A DNA stretch of 11,701 nt from Schleiferiaceae bacterium (lineage in GTDB: Bacteria > Bacteroidota > Bacteroidia > Flavobacteriales > Schleiferiaceae), in the NCBI GenBank assembly GCA_022424815.1, contig JAKMGS010000051.1, positions 1 to 11,701 on the forward strand, in the 5' to 3' direction. Of this stretch, positions 1 to 6,421 are shown piece by piece. Below the pieces are notes generated by a model, which was not told where the DNA came from, did not search any database, and saw only the letters and a list, made by a program, of their open reading frames with translations. Positions within the stretch are counted from its first letter, which is position 1, and each line of letters starts with the position of its first letter. A program made the position numbers and the translations under genes.

Positions 1-6
1 CCCTAA

Positions 7-77
7 GGTTCCGTGGCCGAGTGGCTAGGCACTGGTCTGCAAAACCAGCTACAGCGGTTCGAGTCCGCTCGGAACCT
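7..77 (+). tRNA. tRNA-Cys (GCA anticodon)
   Basis: The sequence folds as a complete cloverleaf. The 7-bp acceptor stem pairs GGTTCCG (7-13) with CGGAACC (70-76). The anticodon stem is CTGGT/ACCAG around the loop CTGCAAA, which gives anticodon GCA and so cysteine. The T arm is AGCGG/CCGCT around TTCGAGT. The discriminator base is T77, and U73 is a known identity element of tRNA-Cys. The 3' CCA is not encoded, since the bases after T77 are CAG, so it must be added after transcription. A terminator follows directly. The window starts only 6 bases upstream, so the promoter cannot be seen. Confidence 0.97.
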
Positions 78-86
78 CAGAATAAG

Positions 87-127
87 AAAAGCCCCACCGC
101 ACTACGTGCAATGGGGTTTTTTCTTTT
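87..127 (+). terminator. Rho-independent terminator of tRNA-Cys
   Basis: CCCCA (92-96) pairs with TGGGG (112-116). An inner GCAC/GTGC stem closes on a TAC loop, with a small CC/AA internal bulge between the two stems. T117-T122 form a T-run, followed by C and four more T. The run of A before the stem would pair with the T-run. The T-run overlaps the left arm of the next hairpin. Confidence 0.85.
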
Positions 128-165
128 GGCGAATACGAAGCTTGCTTCAGTATTCGCCAAAAGAA
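121..165. repeat. Long near-perfect hairpin element
   Basis: Bases 121-136 are the exact reverse complement of 150-165, a 16-bp perfect stem. Inside it GAAG (137-140) pairs with CTTC (145-148) around a 4-base loop, with A149 as a single bulge. The total is about 20 paired positions. It follows the tRNA terminator and shares its T-tract, but it is longer and more AT-rich than a terminator stem. It may belong to a dispersed palindromic repeat family; that is inference, as only one copy is in the window. Confidence 0.8.
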
Positions 166-286
166 AAACACACAACAGACCGCGAAGCGGTATGAATGGG
201 GCGTTCTTACTGACCTTAGGTGACCACGCGGCCCGCCAAGCGAAGCGAAGGCAATCCGCGCCAAGCTTACTTGAGTTTTGGAAGCC
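166..286. other. Non-coding spacer with further small hairpins
   Basis: I find no convincing gene here. Two more dyads are visible: ACCGC-GAA-GCGGT (179-191), a 5-bp stem with a GAA triloop, and CGCGG (227-231) pairing with CCGCG (256-260), with an inner GCC/GGC pair around an AAGCGAAGCGAA core. The string GCGAAGCG occurs in or near both. Short open frames cross this area on both strands, but they read through the hairpins and the tRNA and look like chance. Confidence 0.5.
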
Positions 287-828
287 CTAAAACCTCCAAT
301 CAAAATAAATCTCGACCCTCACGCCCTTATCAACAAGTGTTTGCTTGAACGCCTCTACGCCATCTGCGAGGGCAGGGATGATCAATGTGTTTCCGGTGCT
401 CATATGCAAGAACAGGTGGGACCGAGTTTCACTGATCTTCTCGAGCTCGGAAATATTCAACTTGCTTTCTCCTAATTTATTCGTGGAAATCACGACCTCA
501 TCTTCCAAGACTAGGGTTTCCTCAAGGCCGAATCGGCCCGAATAATATTCTTTAATGTGCGCGCGATAATGCTTTCGGAACCTCCAGCTAAATACCTTCC
601 ATACCCAAAGAGTACCACCAGAAAAACACCCGCGAAGTAAAAGGACATCCCCGCGTTTTCGAAATAAAATACCCACATCCCCAGCGCACACATCGCCAAC
701 AGCAAAAGTTTGCTGCGCGACCGTTGGCGTTGCACACGCTTAGATTGTGAGGCTGAGAAAACCTGATAGATATAAAAGTCCTCTTCTTGGATTTGGTATT
801 GAACCTTTATCTCATCAAAGTACAACAA
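287..828 (-). pseudogene. YcxB-like membrane protein, frameshifted
   Basis: Two overlapping minus-strand frames together make one protein of about 180 residues. The first (828 down to about 580, TTG start) carries a charged N-terminus (EEDF, QSKRVQRQR) and two hydrophobic segments at about residues 41-57 and 61-77. The second (about 580 down to the TAG at 287-289) continues with RKHYRAHIKEYY, a beta-rich stretch ending in an ISELEKI-type motif, then LIIPALAD. Short N-terminus, paired membrane helices and a PH-like C-terminal domain is the layout of YcxB-like proteins, whose function is unknown. The frame changes by -1 near 575-590, as if one base had been lost. No X-XXY-YYZ slippery site is visible, so a disabling mutation or a sequence error is more likely than programmed frameshifting. 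It lies 52 bases after the glycosidase stop with no clear terminator between, so the two may be cotranscribed. The family call is from pattern memory and is moderate. Confidence 0.7.
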
Positions 829-834
829 AAACCC
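697..834 (-). repeat. Direct repeat, copy A (5' end of YcxB-like gene)
   Basis: This segment matches 3628-3765 in the same orientation at a constant offset of 2,931 bases. A hand alignment of the 126 coding bases (697-822) gives 22 mismatches, about 83% identity with no gaps. The match continues weakly for about 12 bases upstream into a GGGTTTTT run. It covers the first 42 or so codons of the YcxB-like gene and ends at the start of the first membrane helix. Confidence 0.85.
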
Positions 835-880
835 TGAGGACTTTACGCAGCAAAAAACAACAGAACAACTATGTAACGCA

Positions 881-3577
881 TCAATGAACGATCAGTAGTT
901 TTTCCGTAAACCTTTTTCCAGAAGAAACCACCGTTACTAGATAGGTGCCAGTAAACAGATCCTTAGTAGAAATCATGCGATCCGGAGTATAAGCAAACGA
1001 CTTTTTCATCCAAAGCCTGCCTGACTCGTCATATACATACATTTCAAGTGGGGTTCCTTCCATCCACATACCCCCGAGCCTAAAGCCATCTTGTGCGGGA
1101 TTCGGATATACCATTAACTGGTCTGAGGCCAATTCTTCATCGAGACCAATCCCTTGAATAAACTCAAACCAATTGATATTCACAGGGGCTTGAATGACAT
1201 TGAGCTTCAAGATGTAATCGCCTTGTGTCAGCACACCAGCATTTCCGCTAGTAGTGGTCCACGTCTGCCATCCACCAGTCAGTGGCAGTGTGACTTCCGG
1301 CATATTACTTAAGTACGTGCCAGAAGTATCGTACAATTCAAATTGAATCTTACCATTGCTCTGTGAAGCGTGGCGATAATCAATGGAATAAGTAGCATTA
1401 TTTAACACCTTGATGTCGTACAGCAAATAATCGCCGCCATCTAAATAACCAATGTTCTGTCCGCCGCCAATGTCAGAGGTGTTCTCCAATGAAATTCCGT
1501 CCATGCTAGAATAGGCTTCGGCTTCTATTTTACCCGGAACGACGTGAACTGTAGGTAGTGTATTTTCAACCAATTCCTGCGTAAATGGATCTACAGAAGT
1601 TCCGTCCTTTGCTTTCAGAGCCGTTCCCGAATAGGATACCTTCATTTCGTCTAAAAAGGTCATGTTCTGGTTCAGCGTCAAGATGAAATTTCGAACATTG
1701 TTCGGGCTAGGCGCAATATTGACAACCGATGCTTGGTTTCCGTTTACAGTCACGTAGTAGGAGAAAATATTACCCAATTGCAAAGTATCGAGAGGCTTGT
1801 TTGTTTTCACCTCTATTTCAGTGTAACTGTGCGTGACTGAACTAACATATTCTGCATCTAAAGCGGTGGTGCTTCCCGTCGGGACAAACTGAAAGCTCGA
1901 AACATTGAAGCCACCGCCATTTGCAACAAGACGGAGCGCCTTGTCTTCAGAGGAAAGAATAACATTAGGGATCACCTTATCCGCCAAAATAGACCAGCTG
2001 CCTGTATTTGTAGCATAATAGTTAGGGGTTAGTTTTACACCGTCCGCTTCAAAGTAAAAGTTACCACCAGTACCGCCGTTTGCCCCTTGGCGTACTTTTA
2101 TCGTGTACACGCTGTCTTGTGCAATATTTACGGTGTATTGCATCCAATCGTCAGTGTCTACCCAACCCACGCAATAGCCATTGCTATTAACAAAATCTGA
2201 CAACGCCTCGATGTCTACCCCGTCATTCCTGTACGTCCATCCGCTATTCCACGCAGGAGGTGGGTTCAGCTGCATAGATTCCGTATCGAAATAGGCCATT
2301 CCTAACGGACCCATGTCGTATTCCGAAGCGTGAATTACACCCGGAATATTGTGCTCTTTCCACGGCAATGGGGACGGATCATAGACTTGTCTAAACATCG
2401 CGTCGATGACCCCTCTGTTGTAGGTACAATTCTCGGCCTTAAGGTTAGTGGCAAGCTGCATGAGTGCAGCCGTGGCGTCGGTAACGGAGGGGGCGCTGCC
2501 GCTACCGCTCCAATAATTCAACAGCTGCTCGTACCCTGTGTTTTTAGTAACGCTTAGAGGCGCATTAATGGTCTCTACCTTCTTTAATGGCCACCACGCC
2601 CAACCGACTCCTTCGGATTCCATGATGCTAATTAAAGCCGTATACCAAGCATTCGAGTTTTCACCCGTTTCACCAAACCAGATAGGCACGTTATACGTAT
2701 CCCTTAGATCTAATCCATACTGGATATCGGCCACACTATTTACCGGTGACCAATACTTGTGGGGTGAGTAGGCCATGTTATCGTCCCATGGAGGCGTTAA
2801 TCCAGTAAATGTATTTGCAAACCAATTCCCTTCTATGAAGATAATGTGGTTGGTATCTACGGTTCTTATGCTATCTGTGATGTCTTCGTAAAGATTTCTT
2901 AGCAACGTCCCACCCGGTAAGTTCCAGTTGGGTTCGTTGATCAAATCATACCCAGCGATGGTCGTATCTGTGGCAAACTTATCCGCCAACTTTTTCCAAA
3001 GCGCAACCGTCTTCGTCCTATTATGGACGCTTTCCCACAACGAAGGCTTTGTTGGATCATAATCGCTAATACCTTGATCATATCCCTGACCGCCCGGGGC
3101 GGCATGAAGGTCTAAGATGACATACAATCCTGCGCCCTCTGCCCAAGAAACTACTGAATCTAAAAGATTAAAGCCCTTAGTGAGCCAGGTGTTTTGCCCA
3201 AGCACTGGTTCCTCTTCAATCGGCAGGGTGAAGAGATTATAATGCATGGGGACTCGGATGGTATTGAAACCCCAAGCCGCCATGCTATCTACGTCTGCCT
3301 TATTGAAATGATTTTCTAGCCAGGCGTCGTAAAAAGCCTGCGTTGCTGTGGCGCCAATAAGGTCTTCAATGGTGTCCTTTATCTTGTGTTGCGGATTCGC
3401 GAATGAAGCAGTTTGAAGCATATAGCCTTCTTGAACCATCCAACCGCCTATTCCCATAGCGCGAATAAGAAGTGTATCGCCCGAACCATCGACGATAGCT
3501 TTACCATTAGATTTTACGTATTGAGCGGAAACTAAGGTTGAAACCAATAGTGCCCCAAGAAGAAATAAGCGTTTCAT
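881..3577 (-). CDS. Secreted GH5 glycoside hydrolase with two CBM6-type modules and T9SS tail
   Basis: This 898-residue multidomain enzyme probably cleaves a beta-glucan or related beta-linked polysaccharide outside the cell. The signal peptide is residues 1-19 (cleavage after VSAQ). The GH5 domain spans about 25-355: DLH (156-158), the acid/base Glu215 in DLINEP, HKYW from 273, and the nucleophile Glu303 in FGETGEN. A CBM6-like module (about 410-565) contains GWVDTDDWMQYTV. An Ig-like domain of SwmB type follows (about 575-670). A more typical CBM6 (about 678-808) has PGKIEAEAY and NIGYLDGGDYLLYDI. The C-terminal 80 residues (from VYPNPAQDGF to FTEKLLIVH) are a type A sorting domain, so export through the outer membrane by T9SS is expected. 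The GH5 subfamily and exact substrate cannot be read from motifs; endo-glucanase and exo-1,3-glucanase are both possible. The gene stands alone between two damaged YcxB-like copies, with no SusC/SusD partner in the window. Confidence 0.93.
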   Translation of the reverse strand: MKRLFLLGALLVSTLVSAQYVKSNGKAIVDGSGDTLLIRAMGIGGWMVQEGYMLQTASFANPQHKIKDTIEDLIGATATQAFYDAWLENHFNKADVDSMAAWGFNTIRVPMHYNLFTLPIEEEPVLGQNTWLTKGFNLLDSVVSWAEGAGLYVILDLHAAPGGQGYDQGISDYDPTKPSLWESVHNRTKTVALWKKLADKFATDTTIAGYDLINEPNWNLPGGTLLRNLYEDITDSIRTVDTNHIIFIEGNWFANTFTGLTPPWDDNMAYSPHKYWSPVNSVADIQYGLDLRDTYNVPIWFGETGENSNAWYTALISIMESEGVGWAWWPLKKVETINAPLSVTKNTGYEQLLNYWSGSGSAPSVTDATAALMQLATNLKAENCTYNRGVIDAMFRQVYDPSPLPWKEHNIPGVIHASEYDMGPLGMAYFDTESMQLNPPPAWNSGWTYRNDGVDIEALSDFVNSNGYCVGWVDTDDWMQYTVNIAQDSVYTIKVRQGANGGTGGNFYFEADGVKLTPNYYATNTGSWSILADKVIPNVILSSEDKALRLVANGGGFNVSSFQFVPTGSTTALDAEYVSSVTHSYTEIEVKTNKPLDTLQLGNIFSYYVTVNGNQASVVNIAPSPNNVRNFILTLNQNMTFLDEMKVSYSGTALKAKDGTSVDPFTQELVENTLPTVHVVPGKIEAEAYSSMDGISLENTSDIGGGQNIGYLDGGDYLLYDIKVLNNATYSIDYRHASQSNGKIQFELYDTSGTYLSNMPEVTLPLTGGWQTWTTTSGNAGVLTQGDYILKLNVIQAPVNINWFEFIQGIGLDEELASDQLMVYPNPAQDGFRLGGMWMEGTPLEMYVYDESGRLWMKKSFAYTPDRMISTKDLFTGTYLVTVVSSGKRFTEKLLIVH

Positions 3578-3596
3578 GATGTGTCGTTGTGAAGCC

Positions 3597-3630
3597 CCAA
3601 GATAAAAATTACACCGCTTTATATAAACAA
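3597..3630 (-). promoter_or_regulatory. Candidate Bacteroidota promoter for the GH5 gene
   Basis: On the minus strand TATCTTGG (3604-3597) resembles the -7 consensus TAnnTTTG. A TTG (3630-3628) lies 23 bases upstream, at the far end of the normal spacing. The start codon is 19 bases beyond the -7 element. The -7 match is imperfect and the area is AT-rich, so this is tentative. The -33 element lies at the edge of the YcxB-like relic. Confidence 0.35.
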
Positions 3631-3756
3631 CAGCAATAAGGGGCCGCGTAATCGTTGGTGTTGAACACGCTTAGATTGTGGGGCTGAGAAAAGCTGGTAG
3701 GTATTAAAGTCCTCTTTTTGGATTTGGAATTGAATCTTCCTCCCATCAAAGTACAA
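3619..3756 (-). pseudogene. N-terminal relic of a second YcxB-like gene
   Basis: The minus strand from TTG 3756 reads about 45 codons that match the start of the YcxB-like gene at 828: LYFD, QIQ, EDF, FSA, QSKRVQ and LLLL are all kept. A TAA at 3621-3619 ends the frame where the first membrane helix should begin. The rest of the gene, both helices and the C-terminal domain, is absent. The relic starts directly after the GapN terminator and runs into the likely promoter of the glycosidase gene. With no membrane or C-terminal domain it is almost certainly non-functional. Translation of the remaining 45 codons cannot be excluded. Confidence 0.75.
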
Positions 3757-3765
3757 TAAAAAACC
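3628..3765 (-). repeat. Direct repeat, copy B
   Basis: This is the partner of 697-834, in the same orientation 2,931 bases away and about 83% identical over the coding part. Its upstream end overlaps the right arm and T-run of the GapN terminator, which copy A seems to echo as a GGGTTTTT remnant. Similarity stops abruptly beyond 3628. Confidence 0.85.
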
Positions 3766-3786
3766 CCGAACCAAAGGCTCGGGGTT
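3757..3786 (-). terminator. Rho-independent terminator of the GapN gene
   Basis: Plus-strand CCCCGA (3764-3769) and TCGGGG (3779-3784) form the stem. It extends inward by CC/GG past one A/C mismatch and closes on an AAA loop. On the minus strand the stem is followed by six T (complement of 3763-3758). It sits 21 bases after the GapN stop codon, as expected for that transcript. Confidence 0.85.
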
Positions 3787-3807
3787 GTAGATCTGTTGCG
3801 TTGTGTT

Positions 3808-5403
3808 TTACAACAAGTAGTCGGTCGTCATCCAGGTGCTTTGGCCCCCAGAAATCACATTCCCAACCAATTCTTTCTGGTCTGCACCCGTCGCCACAAG
3901 CGTACGGATTGAGAACGAGCGCAAGGCATCGTGTACGCTCAACGTCGCTACGGCGCTGTCCTTTCTTCCGGTAAACGGAAGGTAATCTGGACCCCGCTGA
4001 CAAGAAGCGTTGATGTTCACACGACATACTTGGTTCACCATGTTATCCACGGCGTAGGCAATAGTCGCCTCATTGCCGCTGAACAAACTACATTGCTGAC
4101 CATAGTCGCTCATGGCAATAGACGCCATCACCTCTTCTAAGTCTTCGTATTCCACCACGGGCACTACAGGGCCGAACTGCTCTTCATGGAAAATATCCAT
4201 CTCATTAGTCACCGGGTACAACACTGCTGGGAAGAAGGCAGTGTCTGAAACGCGACCTGAGTTCTTGTTGATCACCTGCGCACCCTTAGATACGGCGTCG
4301 TCCACGTATGCTTCCATCTGCTCTACTTTGTTGCGCTCTGGCAGCGGAGTGAGCGGACAATCTGTTTCTGGGTGATCGAGCACGAGGGCGTCCACCGCCG
4401 CAGCAAACTTGGTGCGGAACTCTTCAGATACGCTCTTATGTACAAATAATAATTTCAATGCCGTACAGCGCTGGCCGTTGTAGCTCAAGGCACCGTTTAC
4501 ACATTCCTTAACTGCTTGGTCAATATTCGCGTCGTCAAAAACGATGGCTGGGTTTTTGGCTTCTAGGCCCAATACCTGACGTAAGCGATTTGGTTTAGGG
4601 TGCTGCGCCACTAAAGCGTTTGAACTTTTAGAGTTTCCTATTAAGGCCAACACATCCACATCGCCTGTTTTCATTATGGGGCCAGCCAACGTGCGTCCAC
4701 GACCAAAAACGATATTCACCGCTCCTGGAGGAAAGGCTTCTTTGAACGCATCGATGAGCGGTGTCAACAATAACACACCGTATTTAGCGGGCTTAAAGAT
4801 TATCGTATTCCCCATGATTAGGGAGGGAATAAGCAAACAGAAAGTCTCATTTAGAGGGTAGTTATACGGGCCTAAACACAATACAACGCCTAATGGTCCG
4901 CGACGAATTTGAGAAATCACACCATCCTTACTAGCCACGTGAGATCCTCGTCGCTGCAGTTCTTTATACTCCTCGATGGTATCGTTGATGTAGTCCACCG
5001 TACGATCAAATTCTTTATACGCAGCTGTCTTGTTCTTCGCAATCTCCCACATCAACAGCGTGCTGACCTCTTCGCGCTTATCTTTCATCAACGCCACAAA
5101 CTTTTCCATGGCAGCGATGCGCGCGGCAGCACCAGCTGTTGGCCAATATCCACGGCCATTATTATACGCTTCTTTAGCTGACGCCAACGCTTTTAGACCC
5201 GCGGCTTCGTCCAATGTTGGGGACTCGCCAAGGAATACTTTATCGGTAGTACCATCAGTATTAATAGCGCCCATTGGGCTATAAACTTTCTCAAAATCAC
5301 CGTCCCAAGTGTGGGTCTCTCCGCCCACTAGGTATTGGTTCCAGCGAAATGGTTTTGGTGCGTCAAACTCTGTGATAGGGTTGTGCTTAGAGCTTGCTTT
5401 CAT
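3808..5403 (-). CDS. gapN: NADP-dependent non-phosphorylating glyceraldehyde-3-phosphate dehydrogenase (GapN-type)
   Basis: This 531-residue member of the aldehyde dehydrogenase superfamily would oxidise glyceraldehyde-3-phosphate directly to 3-phosphoglycerate in the cytoplasm. It would make NADPH and bypass the ATP-forming phosphoglycerate kinase step. The catalytic residues are in place: Asn181 in GPYNYPLNE, the general base Glu281 in LGLEAKNP, nucleophile Cys313 in YNGQRCTALK, and Glu408 in EEQFGPV. The segment at about 460-502, with RVNINASCQRGPDYLPF and then TGRKDSA and DALRSFSIRT, is characteristic of GapN rather than generic ALDHs. About 25 extra residues follow that segment (from ATGADQ to the end), which is longer than I would expect. 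The ATG at 5403 is the first in frame. The gene is monocistronic with its own terminator and is divergent from the MBL gene. Substrate assignment is by motif; another aldehyde is possible. Confidence 0.85.
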   Translation of the reverse strand: MKASSKHNPITEFDAPKPFRWNQYLVGGETHTWDGDFEKVYSPMGAINTDGTTDKVFLGESPTLDEAAGLKALASAKEAYNNGRGYWPTAGAAARIAAMEKFVALMKDKREEVSTLLMWEIAKNKTAAYKEFDRTVDYINDTIEEYKELQRRGSHVASKDGVISQIRRGPLGVVLCLGPYNYPLNETFCLLIPSLIMGNTIIFKPAKYGVLLLTPLIDAFKEAFPPGAVNIVFGRGRTLAGPIMKTGDVDVLALIGNSKSSNALVAQHPKPNRLRQVLGLEAKNPAIVFDDANIDQAVKECVNGALSYNGQRCTALKLLFVHKSVSEEFRTKFAAAVDALVLDHPETDCPLTPLPERNKVEQMEAYVDDAVSKGAQVINKNSGRVSDTAFFPAVLYPVTNEMDIFHEEQFGPVVPVVEYEDLEEVMASIAMSDYGQQCSLFSGNEATIAYAVDNMVNQVCRVNINASCQRGPDYLPFTGRKDSAVATLSVHDALRSFSIRTLVATGADQKELVGNVISGGQSTWMTTDYLL

Positions 5404-5548
5404 TTTATTTTCAGTTAGTTTTCATATATAAGGCGCAGTTCGGGTTTATGTTCACGCCGGTTTATATGTTAAGTGGCCCTAATAGAATTGAACTCTTCGT
5501 GATAAGCGTTACGAACAACGGTTGTAAATTGGAGCAAAATCTTAAGAG
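5404..5548. promoter_or_regulatory. Divergent intergenic region between gapN and the MBL gene
   Basis: These 145 bases must hold the promoters of both flanking genes. TAAATTGG (5525-5532, plus) is a partial match to TAnnTTTG, but no TTG lies at the right distance. TATATATG on the minus strand (complement of about 5425-5432) is an equally weak candidate for gapN. An 11-base palindrome, ACAAC-G-GTTGT (5515-5525), touches the plus-strand candidate and could be an operator. I see no riboswitch or RNA gene. Confidence 0.35.
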
Positions 5549-6409
5549 ATGAACCTTTACCCCATTCACACCGGGAACTTTAAACTCGACGGCGGCGCCA
5601 TGTTTGGTGTGGTGCCTAAAGGCCTCTGGGAGCGAACAAACCCCGCGGATGAACGCAACCTTTGTACTTGGGCCATGCGCTCTTTATTGATTGAAAATGG
5701 GAATCAATTAATCCTCATCGACACCGGCATCGGTAATAAACAGAGCGAAAAGTTTTTTAGCCACTACTTCCTCCACGGCGACCACAATCTAGATGCATCG
5801 CTGGCCGCTCACGGTTTCAATCGTAACGACATCACCGACGTATTCCTCACCCACCTTCACTTTGACCACGTAGGGGGTGCTGTGCAGTGGAACGCTGACC
5901 GCACGGGATACGAACCGGCCTTTAAAAATGCCAATTATTGGACCAACGAGCGCCATTGGAATTGGGCCACCAAACCCAACGCCCGAGAACGCGCAAGCTT
6001 CCTATCAGAAAACATTCTGCCCCTCGAAGAAAGCGGGCAACTGAAATTTATCGACGCCCCGGAAGGCGAGCATCGTGTAAGCACACCGCTGGGCTTCGAT
6101 ATCTTCGTCGTCAACGGCCATACCGACGCACAGATGTGTCCCATCCTGCACTACAAAGGCCAAACGGTTGTTTTCATGGCCGATCTTCTGCCCTCCACGG
6201 GACATATTCCCCTGCCATATGTGATGGGCTATGATACTCGGCCCCTGCTCACCCTTGATGAGCGCACCCGCATCTTTACCGAGGCGGCGGAAAAGGGCTA
6301 CCATTTATTCCTCGAACACGACGCGTATAATGAAGTTTGTACGTTACAAATGACAGAAAAGGGTCCGCGACTTTTGGACAACGGACGCCTCGATCACTTT
6401 TTTGGATAA
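5549..6409 (+). CDS. MBL-fold metallo-hydrolase
   Basis: This 286-residue cytoplasmic protein of the metallo-beta-lactamase superfamily has no signal peptide. All the metal-binding positions of a dinuclear-zinc hydrolase are present: the THLHFDHVGG motif gives His102, His104, Asp106 and His107; His191 is in GHTDAQ; Asp212 is in MADLLP; and His257 is in LEHD. The N-terminus and LIDTGIG strand, which leads into the first metal loop, are typical of the AHL-lactonase-like branch, but that branch holds many enzymes of unknown substrate. I would not call it a quorum-quenching lactonase on this evidence. The gene ends 12 bases before the M1 peptidase start, so the two are very probably one operon. 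The ATG at 5549 fits the usual N-terminal start of the family. Confidence 0.85.
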   Translation: MNLYPIHTGNFKLDGGAMFGVVPKGLWERTNPADERNLCTWAMRSLLIENGNQLILIDTGIGNKQSEKFFSHYFLHGDHNLDASLAAHGFNRNDITDVFLTHLHFDHVGGAVQWNADRTGYEPAFKNANYWTNERHWNWATKPNARERASFLSENILPLEESGQLKFIDAPEGEHRVSTPLGFDIFVVNGHTDAQMCPILHYKGQTVVFMADLLPSTGHIPLPYVMGYDTRPLLTLDERTRIFTEAAEKGYHLFLEHDAYNEVCTLQMTEKGPRLLDNGRLDHFFG

Positions 6410-6421
6410 CTCCTACACACA

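Noticed and set aside
1..290. tRNA-Cys as the attachment site of an integrated element
   Set aside because: No integrase gene and no repeat of the tRNA 3' end were found elsewhere in the window.
13..303. Short open frames on both strands across the tRNA and hairpin region
   Set aside because: They run through the tRNA, its terminator and perfect palindromes, have no domain-like composition, and mirror each other on the two strands as palindromes do.
560..600. Programmed -1 ribosomal frameshift in the YcxB-like gene
   Set aside because: No slippery heptamer and no obvious downstream stem are visible at the frame switch, and the neighbouring copy of the gene is also broken, which points to decay.
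3746..4027. 93-codon minus-strand frame within the end of gapN
   Set aside because: It overlaps the conserved C-terminus of GapN in another frame and crosses the terminator; a shadow frame.
3808..5403. Assigning the aldehyde dehydrogenase to the phenylacetate pathway (PaaZ-like)
   Set aside because: It lacks the PaaZ hydratase domain, carries the GapN-specific C-terminal segment and is separated from the paa genes by an oppositely oriented operon.
5549..6409. Calling the MBL-fold protein an AHL lactonase (quorum quenching)
   Set aside because: The metal ligands are shared by many MBL hydrolases, and nothing in the neighbourhood concerns quorum sensing.
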